Shown: positions 39,900-49,411 of the stretch, piece by piece
Layout of the letters: every line of letters starts with the position of its first letter
How positions within the stretch are numbered: the stretch's first letter is position 1
Source of the DNA: Herbidospora sakaeratensis
GTDB lineage: Bacteria > Actinomycetota > Actinomycetes > Streptosporangiales > Streptosporangiaceae
Reading direction: 5' to 3'
Assembly: GCF_001570525.1 (NCBI RefSeq)
Contig: NZ_BBXC01000010.1
Coordinates: 372,001-436,000, forward strand
DNA: 64,000 bases
Program-made: the position numbers and the translations under genes
Notes under the pieces: model-generated
What the model was told of the DNA's origin: nothing
The model's input: the letters and a program-made list of their open reading frames with translations, nothing else
Databases searched by the model: none

Positions 39900-41956
39900 G
39901 TGAGCGCCCGCGCGGTGCGCGGCAGCAGCACGAACGCGCCCAGGTAGAGCAGTCCCGCCACGATCAGCAGCGAGTTGTAGCCGAGCACCAGGGCGGCGTA
40001 CTCCAGGCAGCCGCCGACCATCGCGCCGAGCAGGTTGGCGCCGAAGGCGGTCGTCGAGTCGTCGGTGTCGGTGAACCGCTTGGCGAACACCACGTTGGCC
40101 GCGAAGATCGGCAGGAACGCGATGGCCACCGCCACCGGGATGCGCAGCGCCAGCGGCAACGACAACAACCACGAGTTCGGCACGAGCCACCCGACGACCA
40201 GGCCGACGGCGATCACGCCGTACATGACCGGCAGTGACGGGGTGCGGAAACGGCGCGTCACCTCGACCGCGGCGAGCACCGCGACCAGGACGCCCGCGAA
40301 GACGATCGCGTTCACCACCCAGGTGGTGCCGAACAGCAGCGCGAAGCCGGTGATGCTCTTGGTCTCCAGCAGCATGAAGCCGACGCCGAGCAGGAACAGG
40401 TCGGCGTAGGGCCGCATCTGCCCGAACGGCCCCGCCACGATCCGCACCGCGAAGAGGCTGACCAGCAGGATCAGGCCCAGCGCGAAGATGTAGAGCGACG
40501 GGATCGAGCTGGTGCTCAGGTAGAGGAACGGCCGGTCGTCGCTGGTCGGCGCGGGGGTGCCCGCGGCGGCGCCGCCCCACTCCCCGGCGCACGCCTGGTC
40601 GGCGGGGGTGAGCCCGGCGGTGATGACGGCCTGGCCGCCCCAGCCGGTGAAGTCGACGCACGGCTTGTGCCCGAACGCCGCCTGCGCGGTCGACGCGAGC
40701 CGGTCGATCAGCCAGGTCTCGCGGTAGTAGTTGTACATGGAGAAGGCGCCGCCCGGCTTGAGGTGCTCCTTCGCCGCCTCCATGGCCTGCTCGGTGAACA
40801 GGTAGCTCTCCAGCCGCAGCGAGCTCGCGCCCGACACCAGGGTCAGCGAGTCGGGCAGCGCGAAGAGGATCAGGTCGTACTTCTTGTCGGTCCGCTCCAG
40901 GAACGCCCGGCCGTCGTTGATGTGCGTGGTCACCCGCGGGTCGCTGTAGGGCTTGTCGGGGTGGGACGCGCCGCCGATCTCCCGCAGCTTCGGGTCGATC
41001 TCGACCGCGTCGACGCTCTTGGCGCCCTTCAGCAACGAGATCGCGACGTCGGTGCCGCTGCCCGCGCCGACGATCAGCACGTCGTCGAGCCGCTGGCTCC
41101 CGGCGGCGACGGAGCGCTGGTAGGGCATGCCGTACTGCTGCTCCCACTCCAGCCGCTTGGCGGCCGGGATGGCCTGCTGGTGGGGGATGCCGTTGACCTG
41201 GATGTCCAGGACGGGCACACCCTGCTGCTGGAACTCCTTGGTGGTGACCTTGTAGTAGGGCGACCACAGGGCCCCGGCGGAGAACGTCTCGACCGCCAGC
41301 GCCCCGATGACCAGCAGCGACGGCACCGCCAGCAGGACCCCGGTGAGGATGCGCTGGGGCCGCATCACCACGAAGTAGCCGATCGCGACCACGAGCCCCC
41401 ACGCCAGCGGCGGCGCGCTCAGGAACGACAGCAGCGTGAACAGTCCGATGCCGCAGAGCGACCCGACGAGGTCCCAGCGGTAGGCCTCAAGACGGTCGAG
41501 CTTCGGGAAACACTGGCCGACCAGCTCGGCCGGTCCCATCAGCACCAGCGCGACCACCACGAAGATGACCGGCAGGATCAGCCAGGCCGGCGGCCCGCTC
41601 GTCTCCAGGCTGGTGAAGTAGAGGATGCCGGACGCCTCCCGGTTGACGTGCACCGGGAAGAAGCTGATGACCAGCACCAGCACGGCCAGCAGGACCGGCG
41701 AGTAGTAGGGCTGCCGTTTCGTGCGCCCCACCCTCAGGAACCCGAGCCCGATGCCGAGGAACGACCCCAGCAGGACGAAGTTGGTGAAGTAACTCAGGTG
41801 GACGACGTTGGATCCGGTCCACCGGATGAGCGACAACTCCAGGAAGAGCATCAACCCGCTCGCCACGACGAGGCGTGGGCGCACCGAGAGCCAGTGGCGG
41901 GGTTCGTTGTCGTCCTGACGGGCGGGGGCTTCCTGCTGGACAGTCACTTGGGGCAC
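39896..41956 (-). CDS. Membrane-embedded spermidine-synthase-like protein
   Basis: A 686-aa protein. Residues about 30-210 contain six or so membrane segments, a central Rossmann domain has DVLIVGAGSGTDVAISLLKG, DAVEIDPKLREIG and HINDGRAFLERTDKKYDLIL (spermidine-synthase type methyltransferase/aminopropyltransferase core), and the C-terminal 230 residues add further membrane helices. Such membrane-flanked spermidine synthase homologs are widespread but without a settled reaction. The typical Asp of aminopropyltransferases is replaced (ALPDSLTLVSG), so polyamine synthesis is doubtful. Starts at GTG 41956; coupled to the dioxygenase gene downstream. Confidence 0.88.
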   Translation of the reverse strand: MPQVTVQQEAPARQDDNEPRHWLSVRPRLVVASGLMLFLELSLIRWTGSNVVHLSYFTNFVLLGSFLGIGLGFLRVGRTKRQPYYSPVLLAVLVLVISFFPVHVNREASGILYFTSLETSGPPAWLILPVIFVVVALVLMGPAELVGQCFPKLDRLEAYRWDLVGSLCGIGLFTLLSFLSAPPLAWGLVVAIGYFVVMRPQRILTGVLLAVPSLLVIGALAVETFSAGALWSPYYKVTTKEFQQQGVPVLDIQVNGIPHQQAIPAAKRLEWEQQYGMPYQRSVAAGSQRLDDVLIVGAGSGTDVAISLLKGAKSVDAVEIDPKLREIGGASHPDKPYSDPRVTTHINDGRAFLERTDKKYDLILFALPDSLTLVSGASSLRLESYLFTEQAMEAAKEHLKPGGAFSMYNYYRETWLIDRLASTAQAAFGHKPCVDFTGWGGQAVITAGLTPADQACAGEWGGAAAGTPAPTSDDRPFLYLSTSSIPSLYIFALGLILLVSLFAVRIVAGPFGQMRPYADLFLLGVGFMLLETKSITGFALLFGTTWVVNAIVFAGVLVAVLAAVEVTRRFRTPSLPVMYGVIAVGLVVGWLVPNSWLLSLPLALRIPVAVAIAFLPIFAANVVFAKRFTDTDDSTTAFGANLLGAMVGGCLEYAALVLGYNSLLIVAGLLYLGAFVLLPRTARALT

Positions 41957-42115
41957 GTTAGCGAACCGGTCAAAGTGTGACCAGTGTCTCTGAATCGTTC
42001 AGTTGCTCTCTGAAGATTTCCCAGTTCGCGTAGCCGCGCCGGAGCATCACCGTTGTCCCTGACAACGAGTTAGGAGACGTTGGGCCCTCCCCCACACCTC
42101 TCCTAGGAGGAGCAC

Positions 42116-43159
42116 GTGCACACGCTCTCCCGGACCCTACTCGCGGCCCTGGGCGCCTTGGCTCTCCTCGCCAGCGCACTCGTCGCGACCGCGAACGCCC
42201 ACGGCTCCGTCACCGACCCGCCGAGCCGCAACTACGGCTGCTGGCAGCGCTGGGGCGGCGACTTCCAGAACCCCGCGATGGCCCAGCAGGACCCGATGTG
42301 CTGGCAGGCCTGGCAGTACGACGTCCAGGCCATGTGGAACTGGAACGGCCTCTACCGCGAGCAGGTGGCCGGCAACCACCAGGCCGCCGTGCCCGACGGC
42401 CAGCTCTGCAGCGGCGGCCGGACCTTCAACGGCCGCTACAACGCGATGGACACCCTCGGCGCGTGGAAGACCGTCGACAAGCCCACACGCTTCACCCTGA
42501 ACATGTACGACCAGGCCATCCACGGCGCCGACTACATCCGCGTGTACGCCACGAAACAGGGCTTCAACGCGCTGACGACGCCCCTGAAGTGGAGCGACCT
42601 GGAACTGGTCGGCCAGGTGGGCCGGGTGCCGACCGGCGCGACCACCCCGGTCGAGGTCAACGCGGCCGGCCGGTCGGGCCGCCACATCGTGTTCACGGTC
42701 TGGCAGGCCAGCCACATGGACCAGTCGTACTACTTCTGCAGCGACGTGAACTTCGTCGGCGGCAACTCCACCCCGAGCCCCACCCCCACGCCGACCCCGA
42801 CGCCCACCCCCACTCCCACGCCGACCCCCACCCCGACCCCCACTCCCACGCCGAACCCGGGCCAGGGCTGCTCGGCGGCCTACAAGGTGGCCTCGACGTG
42901 GGGCGGCGGCTTCCAGGCCGACGTGACGATCACGGCCGGTTCCTCGCCCATCTCCGGCTGGCAGGCGACCTGGACGTGGCCGAGCGGCCAGTCGGTCACC
43001 CAGGCGTGGAGCGCCACGGTGACCACCAGTGGCTCCAGCGTCACGGCCCGGCCCATGTCCTACAACAGCTCGCTGGGCGCGGGCGCGTCGACCACGTTCG
43101 GCTTCCTCGCCTCGGGCAACGCGGGCACCGCGCCCACGGTGACCTGCCGAACCGTCTGA
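42116..43159 (+). CDS. Lytic polysaccharide monooxygenase AA10 with CBM2
   Basis: A 347-aa secreted enzyme from GTG 42116 (TAGGAGGAGCAC upstream). Signal peptide cleaves before His29 in ATANAHGSVTDPPSRNYGCW, giving the N-terminal copper-histidine of AA10 enzymes. The second copper His is in VAGNHQAAVPDG, and VFTVWQASHMDQSYYFCSDV is the C-terminal signature. A Thr-Pro linker of about 30 residues joins a CBM2 domain (CSAAYKVASTWGGGFQADVT ... TFGFLASGN) for cellulose or chitin binding. It oxidatively cleaves crystalline chitin or cellulose outside the cell. Confidence 0.95.
   Translation: MHTLSRTLLAALGALALLASALVATANAHGSVTDPPSRNYGCWQRWGGDFQNPAMAQQDPMCWQAWQYDVQAMWNWNGLYREQVAGNHQAAVPDGQLCSGGRTFNGRYNAMDTLGAWKTVDKPTRFTLNMYDQAIHGADYIRVYATKQGFNALTTPLKWSDLELVGQVGRVPTGATTPVEVNAAGRSGRHIVFTVWQASHMDQSYYFCSDVNFVGGNSTPSPTPTPTPTPTPTPTPTPTPTPTPTPNPGQGCSAAYKVASTWGGGFQADVTITAGSSPISGWQATWTWPSGQSVTQAWSATVTTSGSSVTARPMSYNSSLGAGASTTFGFLASGNAGTAPTVTCRTV
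42767..42855 (+). repeat. Thr-Pro linker microsatellite
   Basis: About 30 tandem ACN-CCN codons encoding a (Thr-Pro)n linker between the catalytic domain and the CBM2 domain. It is a protein linker, not a CRISPR or regulatory repeat; number of units is likely variable between strains. Confidence 0.85.
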
Positions 43160-44106
43160 CGATGATCTGGTGAGTTCCCGGTGTTCCCGTCCGCCGCGAC
43201 GGACGGGAACACCCCCGGGGCCAGGTGCATGGAGTCGGCGTTGACCCTCGGCCGGTAGGAGAACAACGGGCGTCGGTCCCGGCCGTCGAGGTCGGTCGTG
43301 TAGAACTCGCTGGTCTCCGCCCCGGGGGCCTCGTGGTCGGCGAGCTCCTGCACGTGCCGCCCCCCGGCCACGCCCCACACCCGGCCGGTCAGCTCGGGGG
43401 TGGCCCGGACCGTGCCCGCCCGGGGGTCGGCGACGAAGCGGCGGTTCAGGTCGTCGTACTCCGCGCGGTAGACCAGGTCACGATCGTCGGCCCAGGTCGC
43501 GGAGGTGGCCGAGGCGATCGTGGCGATCGGGTAGGACGCCGGCGCCGTTCCGGTGGCCGGGTCGAGCACGACCGTCGAGAGCGCGTCGTCGCCGGTGTCC
43601 GCGTCCCAGACCAGGTAGGTCACCGCGAGCAGCGCGCCGTCGGGCGACCAGCACACGCCGCACTCGAAGCCGGCCGCGCCCACCGCCGACCACAACCGCC
43701 GCCGCTCGCCGGTGGCCGGATCGAGCAGGCTCACCACCGCCCGCGCGACCTCGTCGCCGTCGTCGTGGCCGAGCACCGCGATGACCGCGCCGTCGGGGGA
43801 CGGCGCCGTGTGGCGGTCGTGCTCGAACTCCGGGTCGGGGTTGCCGAACCACCGCACCGTGCCCGTCGCGAGTTCCTGCACGCCGACGCCGTCGCCGGAG
43901 ACGGTGACCAGCAGGAGGAGAGTGCCGTCAGCCGAGAGGGCCCTGATTCTGGCGCCGTCGGGCGGCTCCGGCACCTGGACGAGACCGGCGCCGTCGAAAG
44001 CGAGGAACTTGCCGTTCTGCGCCTCGATCACGAGCGCCGCGCGGGGAACGCGCCGGGTCGGCAGCGAATCCAAGAGGAATTCCGCAGGATAACCCGCCAA
44101 AATCAC
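43060..44106 (-). CDS. WD40/TolB-like beta-propeller protein
   Basis: A 348-aa cytoplasmic protein without signal peptide. Repeated motifs of the propeller type: IRALSADGTLLLLVTVSGDG, TAPSPDGAVIAVLGHDDG, CWSPDGALLAVTYLV and SYPIATIASATSATWADDRD, with DPATG turns between strands. It starts at GTG 44106, where GGAGG is very close; TTG 44100 has better spacing. The final 40 residues (after the propeller) lie on the opposite strand of the LPMO gene's 3' end and do not look like protein family sequence, so the original stop was probably lost. Function unknown. Confidence 0.75.
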   Translation of the reverse strand: MILAGYPAEFLLDSLPTRRVPRAALVIEAQNGKFLAFDGAGLVQVPEPPDGARIRALSADGTLLLLVTVSGDGVGVQELATGTVRWFGNPDPEFEHDRHTAPSPDGAVIAVLGHDDGDEVARAVVSLLDPATGERRRLWSAVGAAGFECGVCWSPDGALLAVTYLVWDADTGDDALSTVVLDPATGTAPASYPIATIASATSATWADDRDLVYRAEYDDLNRRFVADPRAGTVRATPELTGRVWGVAGGRHVQELADHEAPGAETSEFYTTDLDGRDRRPLFSYRPRVNADSMHLAPGVFPSVAADGNTGNSPDHRQTVRQVTVGAVPALPEARKPNVVDAPAPSELL

Positions 44107-44250
44107 CCTCCGTCACGGTCGTGGGCCGTTTTCGTCAACGCTGGCCCGAATGCGGCCCGTGTGATAAATCACACCTGACAGTTGTTCTACGGGGCGAAGT
44201 TTACCTTGCGGCACTGCCGCCATCTTGGGCACTTACGGTTTGGGGAAACC

Positions 44251-47200
44251 ATGCGGCTCAAAACGGTTCAGGTTATTGTCGTTGTCTTATCCCTGCTCAC
44301 GACCATGATCGTGATTCCGGGGCCATTACCTCTGGCGCCTCCGGCCATGGCCGCAGTGCCCTGTGTGAACGACAACAATTGGAATGTCCCGGCCACCCAG
44401 GGGGACCGGCGATGCGTCAATGGCACCGTCGCGAACACCAGAGCGCGCATTGAAAAGGGCACCGGCTGCCTGCTCGGCAGGCTGAACGGCCCGGTGCAGC
44501 TCTACTCGAAGAACCAGTGCGGCCAGAACGGGCCGGAAACGAATTCCGGAATCGAGTACATCGGGCAGGCGCGGGCCATCTCCCATCTGCACGAGAAGAT
44601 CACCGGAAGCGCGCCCACCGACGGAATCCATCCCGACATCCAGTGGGAGACGACCTTCGGCCAGTCGCGCCCGGACATCATCTATTACGACCACACGCTG
44701 ACCTCGCCGTCGGCGCAGCCCTTCGTCCAGGTCATCGAGGCCAAGGTCGCCACGAACTACAACGCGGCCGACTGGAACAAGCAGGTCAAGAAGCAGATCA
44801 CCGAGATGACGTCCCGGGGCATGAGCAACGTCGGCCTCGGCAACGTGCTGCGCGACTACGTCGACTACTTCTGGGTGAGCTTCGGCTGCGGCCGGGGCGA
44901 GGTGGGTTTCCGCACCCAGACGTACGTCGTGACCTCGCCGAGCGACGGGCTGCTGCTGATCACCCAGGCGGGGGAGATCAAGGCGTGCGTCAAGAAGCCG
45001 CCGCCCGGCGGGCCGACGCCTCCGCCGCTGCCCGACCCGCTGCCCGTGCCCACGCCGGTCCCGGTTCCCGTGCCGGCTCCGCAGCCGTGGCCGGTCCCGG
45101 TGCCGAATCCGATCCCGCAGCCGGTCGAAGAGCCCGGCGTCATCACGATCGTGACCGCGACCATCGTGGCCATGGCCTACATCCAGTGGACGATGTGGTG
45201 GGGCATGCTCACCGACTTCGGCGAGTGGCTGCGCGGCCTGCGGTTCTCGAAGGTCTACGGCGAACCGCACCTGATCACGCTCGACCGGATGGCCTACGAC
45301 ATGCAGTCGGTCGGTGAGTTCGTGCTGGCCGAGTCGGCCAGTCACGACCTGCGCGTCCACGCCCGGTTCGTCGAGCGCCGCGACAACGTGTCGATCATCG
45401 ACCGGGTGGCCATGGCCGTCGACGGCCACGTCGTCGAGATCGGGAACAACCTCGTCGTCGACGGCGAGCCGGTGACGCTCGCCAGCGGCAAGGCGATCCG
45501 GTTCGGCGAGACCACGGGCGTGCTGCGCGAGGGCAACAGCTACTACGTGTTCTGGGCCGGCATGGACGGCGGCGTGTTCCGCTGGGACGGCGACTGCTGC
45601 CACGCCGGGCTGGCCTTCGGCGCGGAGCCGCCCGCCGACCTCGTCGGCCTGCTCGGAAACGCCGACGGCAACCCGGGCAACGACCTGCGGCTGCGCGACG
45701 GCACCCAGTTGCCCGCCACCACCTCCGCCACCGTCATCCACGGCCAGTACGCCGACTCCTGGCGCATCTCCAACGAGGAGTCGCTGTTCACGTACGGGCC
45801 GGGGCAGAGCACCGCGACCTTCACCGACCTGGCCTTCCCCTCCGAGATCGTCACCATCCACGACCTGACCCCGGAGCAGATCTCGGCGGCCGGCGCGTAC
45901 TGCCAGGGGCAGGACGTGCCGCCGGGCCCGGTGTTCGACGGCTGCGTGCTGGACATCGCACTCACCGCGGACGCCAGCTTCGCCGCCATGGCGGCCGAGC
46001 AGGTGACCACCGTCGTGGACCCGCTCACCGCGACCCTCGACGCGCAGGGCGGCCTGGCGGTCGACTTCCAGTCGGCCACGATGCCCAAGAACCTGCGCCC
46101 GGCCCGGGTGTCGCAGGACCCGGCGACCACCACCTTCGCCGGGCCGTTCAGCGGCACCGACGCCTACCGCTTCTACGTGCAGCGACTGCCCTCCCACCTC
46201 GGCGGCACCCTGGCCTTCGACCTGCTCACGGTGGGCGACTGGGCCTCCGACGCCGACGTGGAGACGGTGACCGTACGGACCGACCGGAAGTCGCCGGTCA
46301 CCTTCCGGCCGAGTGAGCTGACCCCGGTCGCCACCGGCACGCTCGCCAGCGGCCAGCCCTACGCCAGGTACCGGGTGAGCCTGCCCTTCGAGCACCAGGA
46401 CGACCAGATCGAGTTCACCGCCGACGCCACCGGGGTCGCCGGCATCTCCAACCAGGCGTTCGGCGTGGACGACGTGCGGCTCACGGTGCCGATCGTGCCG
46501 CCGCAGACGTTCCCGGTCACGGTGCCCTTCGACGTCTCCGACGGGGAGCCGGCGGCGGGCGCGGGCAACCTGGAGACGGTCGTCTCGGTGGACCAGTACA
46601 CCTTCACCCTGGCCCAGCCCGGTGCGCTCTACCTGGAGGTCACCGACTGCCCCGACCTGCGGTGGACGCTGCTCAACGCGGCCGGGACGAGCGTGTCCAG
46701 CGGCTACTGCACCGACAAGGAGATCAGGAACCTGCCCGCCGGGGCCTACCGGCTGAACGTGCAGTCCCGGGGCGACGACAGCGGCGCCTACGCGCTGGCC
46801 GTCACCGAGATCCCCGCCGACGTGTCCGCGCCCGTCACCGTGGACGGCCCGCCGGTCGAGCTGGCCCTGACCGGCGCCGGGCAGAACGGCTCCTGGACCT
46901 TCACCGGGGCCGCCGGCCAGCGGGTGTTCCTCTCCTTCACCGAGGGCACGTTCGGCGGCGGCACCAACGCCGACGTCGTGCTCAGGAAGCCCGACGGGAC
47001 GAACCTGAAGGGCACGACGTACTGCGGCGGCGGCTGCTTCGCCGACACGATCACACTGCCGGTCGCCGGGACGTACACGATCGCCCTCAATTCGCGCGGC
47101 ACCGCCGTCGGCGAGCTGACCGCGAGGATCACCACGGTCCCCGCCGACCTGACCCAGGCGGTGCCCACCGACGGCACCGCGACCCCGCTGGCCAACCTCG

Positions 47201-49392
47201 CCGCCGGGCAGAACGCCCTCTGGACCTTCACCGGCACGACCGGGCAGCGCATGTCCTTCCGGTTCACGGCGGGCACGTTCGACAGCGGGCTCGACGCCTT
47301 CGTGACGGTACGCAAACCCGACGGGAGCAACCTCGCGAGCCGCACCTACTGCGGCCACGACTGCTTCATCGACGTGACCCCGCTCCCGGCGAGCGGCACG
47401 TACACGATCCTGTTCGACCCCGCCGCCGACCTGACCGGCTCGTTGTCCGCGGGCGTACTGGAGATCCCCGCCGACGCCTCGGCCGCCGTGACGGTGGGCG
47501 GCCCCGCCGTGCCGCTGACCACGACGGTGCCCGGCCAGAACGGCGCGTGGACCTTCGCCGGCCTCGCCGGTCAGAACGTGTCGTTCGGCTTCACCGGCGG
47601 CACGTTCGGGAGCATCCTCAACGCCACGGTCTCGGTGCGGAAGCCGGACGGCACGACGCTCGTCAACTCCGAGTACTGCGGCACCTCGTGCTCGCTGACC
47701 CCGGCGATCCTCCCGGCGGACGGCGCCTACACGATCGTGCTGAACCCCTCGGGCAACCGCGTCGGCACCCTCACGGCCAAGCTCGACGTCGGCGACGTGA
47801 CGAAGAACGTCGCCGTGGGCGGCCCGGCCACCCAGATCACCCTGTCGTCCCCCGGCCAGAACGGCCGCTGGCGCTTCGACGGCGCCGAGGGCCAGCAGGT
47901 GTCGTTCGGGTTCTCGGGCGGCACGTTCGGGAGCGTCCTGAACGCCCGGGTGTCGGTGAAGAAGCCTGACGGGACGACGCTGGTCAGCCAGGAGTACTGC
48001 GGCACCTCGTGTTCGCTCACCCCGGCGACCCTTCCGACGGACGGGGTCTACACCGTCCTGCTGGTTCCCCAAGGCGCGTCGACGGGCTCGCTGACCGGCA
48101 CGTTCGACGTCGGTTACGTCGTCAGCGACGTGACGGTGGGCGGCCCGGCCGCCACGATCACGATCGCCTCACCCGGGCAGAACGGGGTGTGGCGGTTCAC
48201 CGGGCAGGAGGGCCAGCAGGTGTCGTTCGGCTTCTCCGGCGGCACGTTCGGGAGCGTCCTGAACGCCCGGGTGTCGGTGAAGAAGCCTGACGGGACGACG
48301 CTGGTCAGCCAGGAGTACTGCGGCACCTCGTGTTCGCTCACCCCGGCGACCCTCCCGGCCGACGGGGTCTACACGGTGAACCTGGTTCCGCAGGCGGCGA
48401 GCACCGGTGTGCTGACCGGGAAGTTCGACGTCGGTTACGTCGTCAGCGACGTGACCGTGGGCGGCCCGGCCTCGACGATCACCATCGCCTCGCCGGGTCA
48501 GAACGGCGTGTGGCGGTTCACCGGGACGGAGGGCCAGAAGGTGTCCTTCGGGTTCACCGGCGGCACGTTCGGGAGCGTCCTGAACGCGAGGGTGTCGGTG
48601 AAGAAGCCTGACGGGACGACGCTGATCAGCCAGGAGTACTGCGGCACCTCGTGTTCGCTCACCCCGGCGACCCTCCCGGCGGACGGGGTCTACACGGTGA
48701 ACCTGGTTCCCCAGAGCGCCGCGACGGGCTCGCTGACCGGGAAGTTCGACGTCGGTCACGTCACCGCGAACGTGACCGTGGGCGGCCCGGCCTCGACGAT
48801 CAGCCTCGCCTCACCCGGCCAGGACGGCGTCTGGACCTTCACCGGCACGGCCGACCAGCGGGTCTTCTTCGCCTTCACCGGCGGCACCTTCGGCAGCACC
48901 GGCGCGAAGGTGCTGGTACGCAGGCCCGACGGCACGATCCTCAAGGACGACCAGTACTGCGGCACGTCCTGCCTGTGGGACACCACGGTGCTGCCGGCGA
49001 CCGGCGCATACACGATCCTGCTCGACGGGCAGTCGGCCGCCACCGGGTCGATGACCGTGCGGGTCACCGAGGTCCCGGCCGACGCCACCGCCGCCCTCAC
49101 CGTCAACGGCCCGGCGGCGTCGGTCACCACGACGGCCCCCGGCCAGAACGCCACCCTGACCTTCGCCGGAACCCAGGCGCAGGTCGTCACGATCAGGCTG
49201 ACCGGGAACACCTTCGGCCAGACCGCCTTCACCGTGCGGAAACCCGACGGGACGACGCTGGCCAGTTCGACCACCTCCAGCGCCACCCCGACCTTCACCA
49301 ACCTCACCCTGCCGGCGACCGGCACGTACGTCGTACACGCCGACCCCCGCAACGCGGCGATCGGCTCGGTCTCGGGCACCGTCACGGGGTGA
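44251..49392 (+). CDS. Giant exported protein: PD-(D/E)XK-like region, VWD domain, eight repeats
   Basis: A 1713-aa protein, ATG 44251 behind TTTGGGGAAACC. Signal peptide residues 1-35. Residues about 95-195 look like a PD-(D/E)XK nuclease fold: helix IEYIGQARAISHLHEK (Glu102), RPDIIYYD (Asp142) and VIEAKVATNY (Glu163, Lys165). A Pro-rich linker (250-292) and one hydrophobic helix (about 293-325) follow. VYGEPHLITLDRMAYDMQ at about 335 starts a VWD domain, with VGLLGNADGNPGNDLRL typical of its end. From about residue 855 to the end are eight repeats of about 107 aa, each with one Cys pair (EYCGTSCSL) in most copies. The protein could be a surface-displayed toxin or adhesin. It converges on the eCIS operon. 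Confidence 0.88.
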   Translation: MRLKTVQVIVVVLSLLTTMIVIPGPLPLAPPAMAAVPCVNDNNWNVPATQGDRRCVNGTVANTRARIEKGTGCLLGRLNGPVQLYSKNQCGQNGPETNSGIEYIGQARAISHLHEKITGSAPTDGIHPDIQWETTFGQSRPDIIYYDHTLTSPSAQPFVQVIEAKVATNYNAADWNKQVKKQITEMTSRGMSNVGLGNVLRDYVDYFWVSFGCGRGEVGFRTQTYVVTSPSDGLLLITQAGEIKACVKKPPPGGPTPPPLPDPLPVPTPVPVPVPAPQPWPVPVPNPIPQPVEEPGVITIVTATIVAMAYIQWTMWWGMLTDFGEWLRGLRFSKVYGEPHLITLDRMAYDMQSVGEFVLAESASHDLRVHARFVERRDNVSIIDRVAMAVDGHVVEIGNNLVVDGEPVTLASGKAIRFGETTGVLREGNSYYVFWAGMDGGVFRWDGDCCHAGLAFGAEPPADLVGLLGNADGNPGNDLRLRDGTQLPATTSATVIHGQYADSWRISNEESLFTYGPGQSTATFTDLAFPSEIVTIHDLTPEQISAAGAYCQGQDVPPGPVFDGCVLDIALTADASFAAMAAEQVTTVVDPLTATLDAQGGLAVDFQSATMPKNLRPARVSQDPATTTFAGPFSGTDAYRFYVQRLPSHLGGTLAFDLLTVGDWASDADVETVTVRTDRKSPVTFRPSELTPVATGTLASGQPYARYRVSLPFEHQDDQIEFTADATGVAGISNQAFGVDDVRLTVPIVPPQTFPVTVPFDVSDGEPAAGAGNLETVVSVDQYTFTLAQPGALYLEVTDCPDLRWTLLNAAGTSVSSGYCTDKEIRNLPAGAYRLNVQSRGDDSGAYALAVTEIPADVSAPVTVDGPPVELALTGAGQNGSWTFTGAAGQRVFLSFTEGTFGGGTNADVVLRKPDGTNLKGTTYCGGGCFADTITLPVAGTYTIALNSRGTAVGELTARITTVPADLTQAVPTDGTATPLANLAAGQNALWTFTGTTGQRMSFRFTAGTFDSGLDAFVTVRKPDGSNLASRTYCGHDCFIDVTPLPASGTYTILFDPAADLTGSLSAGVLEIPADASAAVTVGGPAVPLTTTVPGQNGAWTFAGLAGQNVSFGFTGGTFGSILNATVSVRKPDGTTLVNSEYCGTSCSLTPAILPADGAYTIVLNPSGNRVGTLTAKLDVGDVTKNVAVGGPATQITLSSPGQNGRWRFDGAEGQQVSFGFSGGTFGSVLNARVSVKKPDGTTLVSQEYCGTSCSLTPATLPTDGVYTVLLVPQGASTGSLTGTFDVGYVVSDVTVGGPAATITIASPGQNGVWRFTGQEGQQVSFGFSGGTFGSVLNARVSVKKPDGTTLVSQEYCGTSCSLTPATLPADGVYTVNLVPQAASTGVLTGKFDVGYVVSDVTVGGPASTITIASPGQNGVWRFTGTEGQKVSFGFTGGTFGSVLNARVSVKKPDGTTLISQEYCGTSCSLTPATLPADGVYTVNLVPQSAATGSLTGKFDVGHVTANVTVGGPASTISLASPGQDGVWTFTGTADQRVFFAFTGGTFGSTGAKVLVRRPDGTILKDDQYCGTSCLWDTTVLPATGAYTILLDGQSAATGSMTVRVTEVPADATAALTVNGPAASVTTTAPGQNATLTFAGTQAQVVTIRLTGNTFGQTAFTVRKPDGTTLASSTTSSATPTFTNLTLPATGTYVVHADPRNAAIGSVSGTVTG
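46819..49390 (+). repeat. Eight tandem 321-base protein-coding repeats
   Basis: Repeat units start near 46819, 47140, 47467, 47797, 48118, 48439, 48760 and 49081, with a period of about 321 bases (107 aa). Units 4-6 (47800-48760) are near-identical in DNA, for example GGCACGTTCGGGAGCGTCCT and GGACGACGCTGGTCAGCCAG recur exactly in adjacent copies. Recent expansion or gene conversion is indicated. Confidence 0.9.
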
Positions 49393-49411
49393 GCCACCCG
49401 GCGCCGCCGGG

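Noticed and set aside
42767..42855. Direct repeats of CCCACCCCGACC type
   Set aside because: Codons of a Thr-Pro linker in frame with the LPMO; no spacer structure.
47000..49300. Repeats of the giant protein as a phage or IS insertion
   Set aside because: They are in frame, have a constant 107-aa period and no terminal inverted repeats or transposase.
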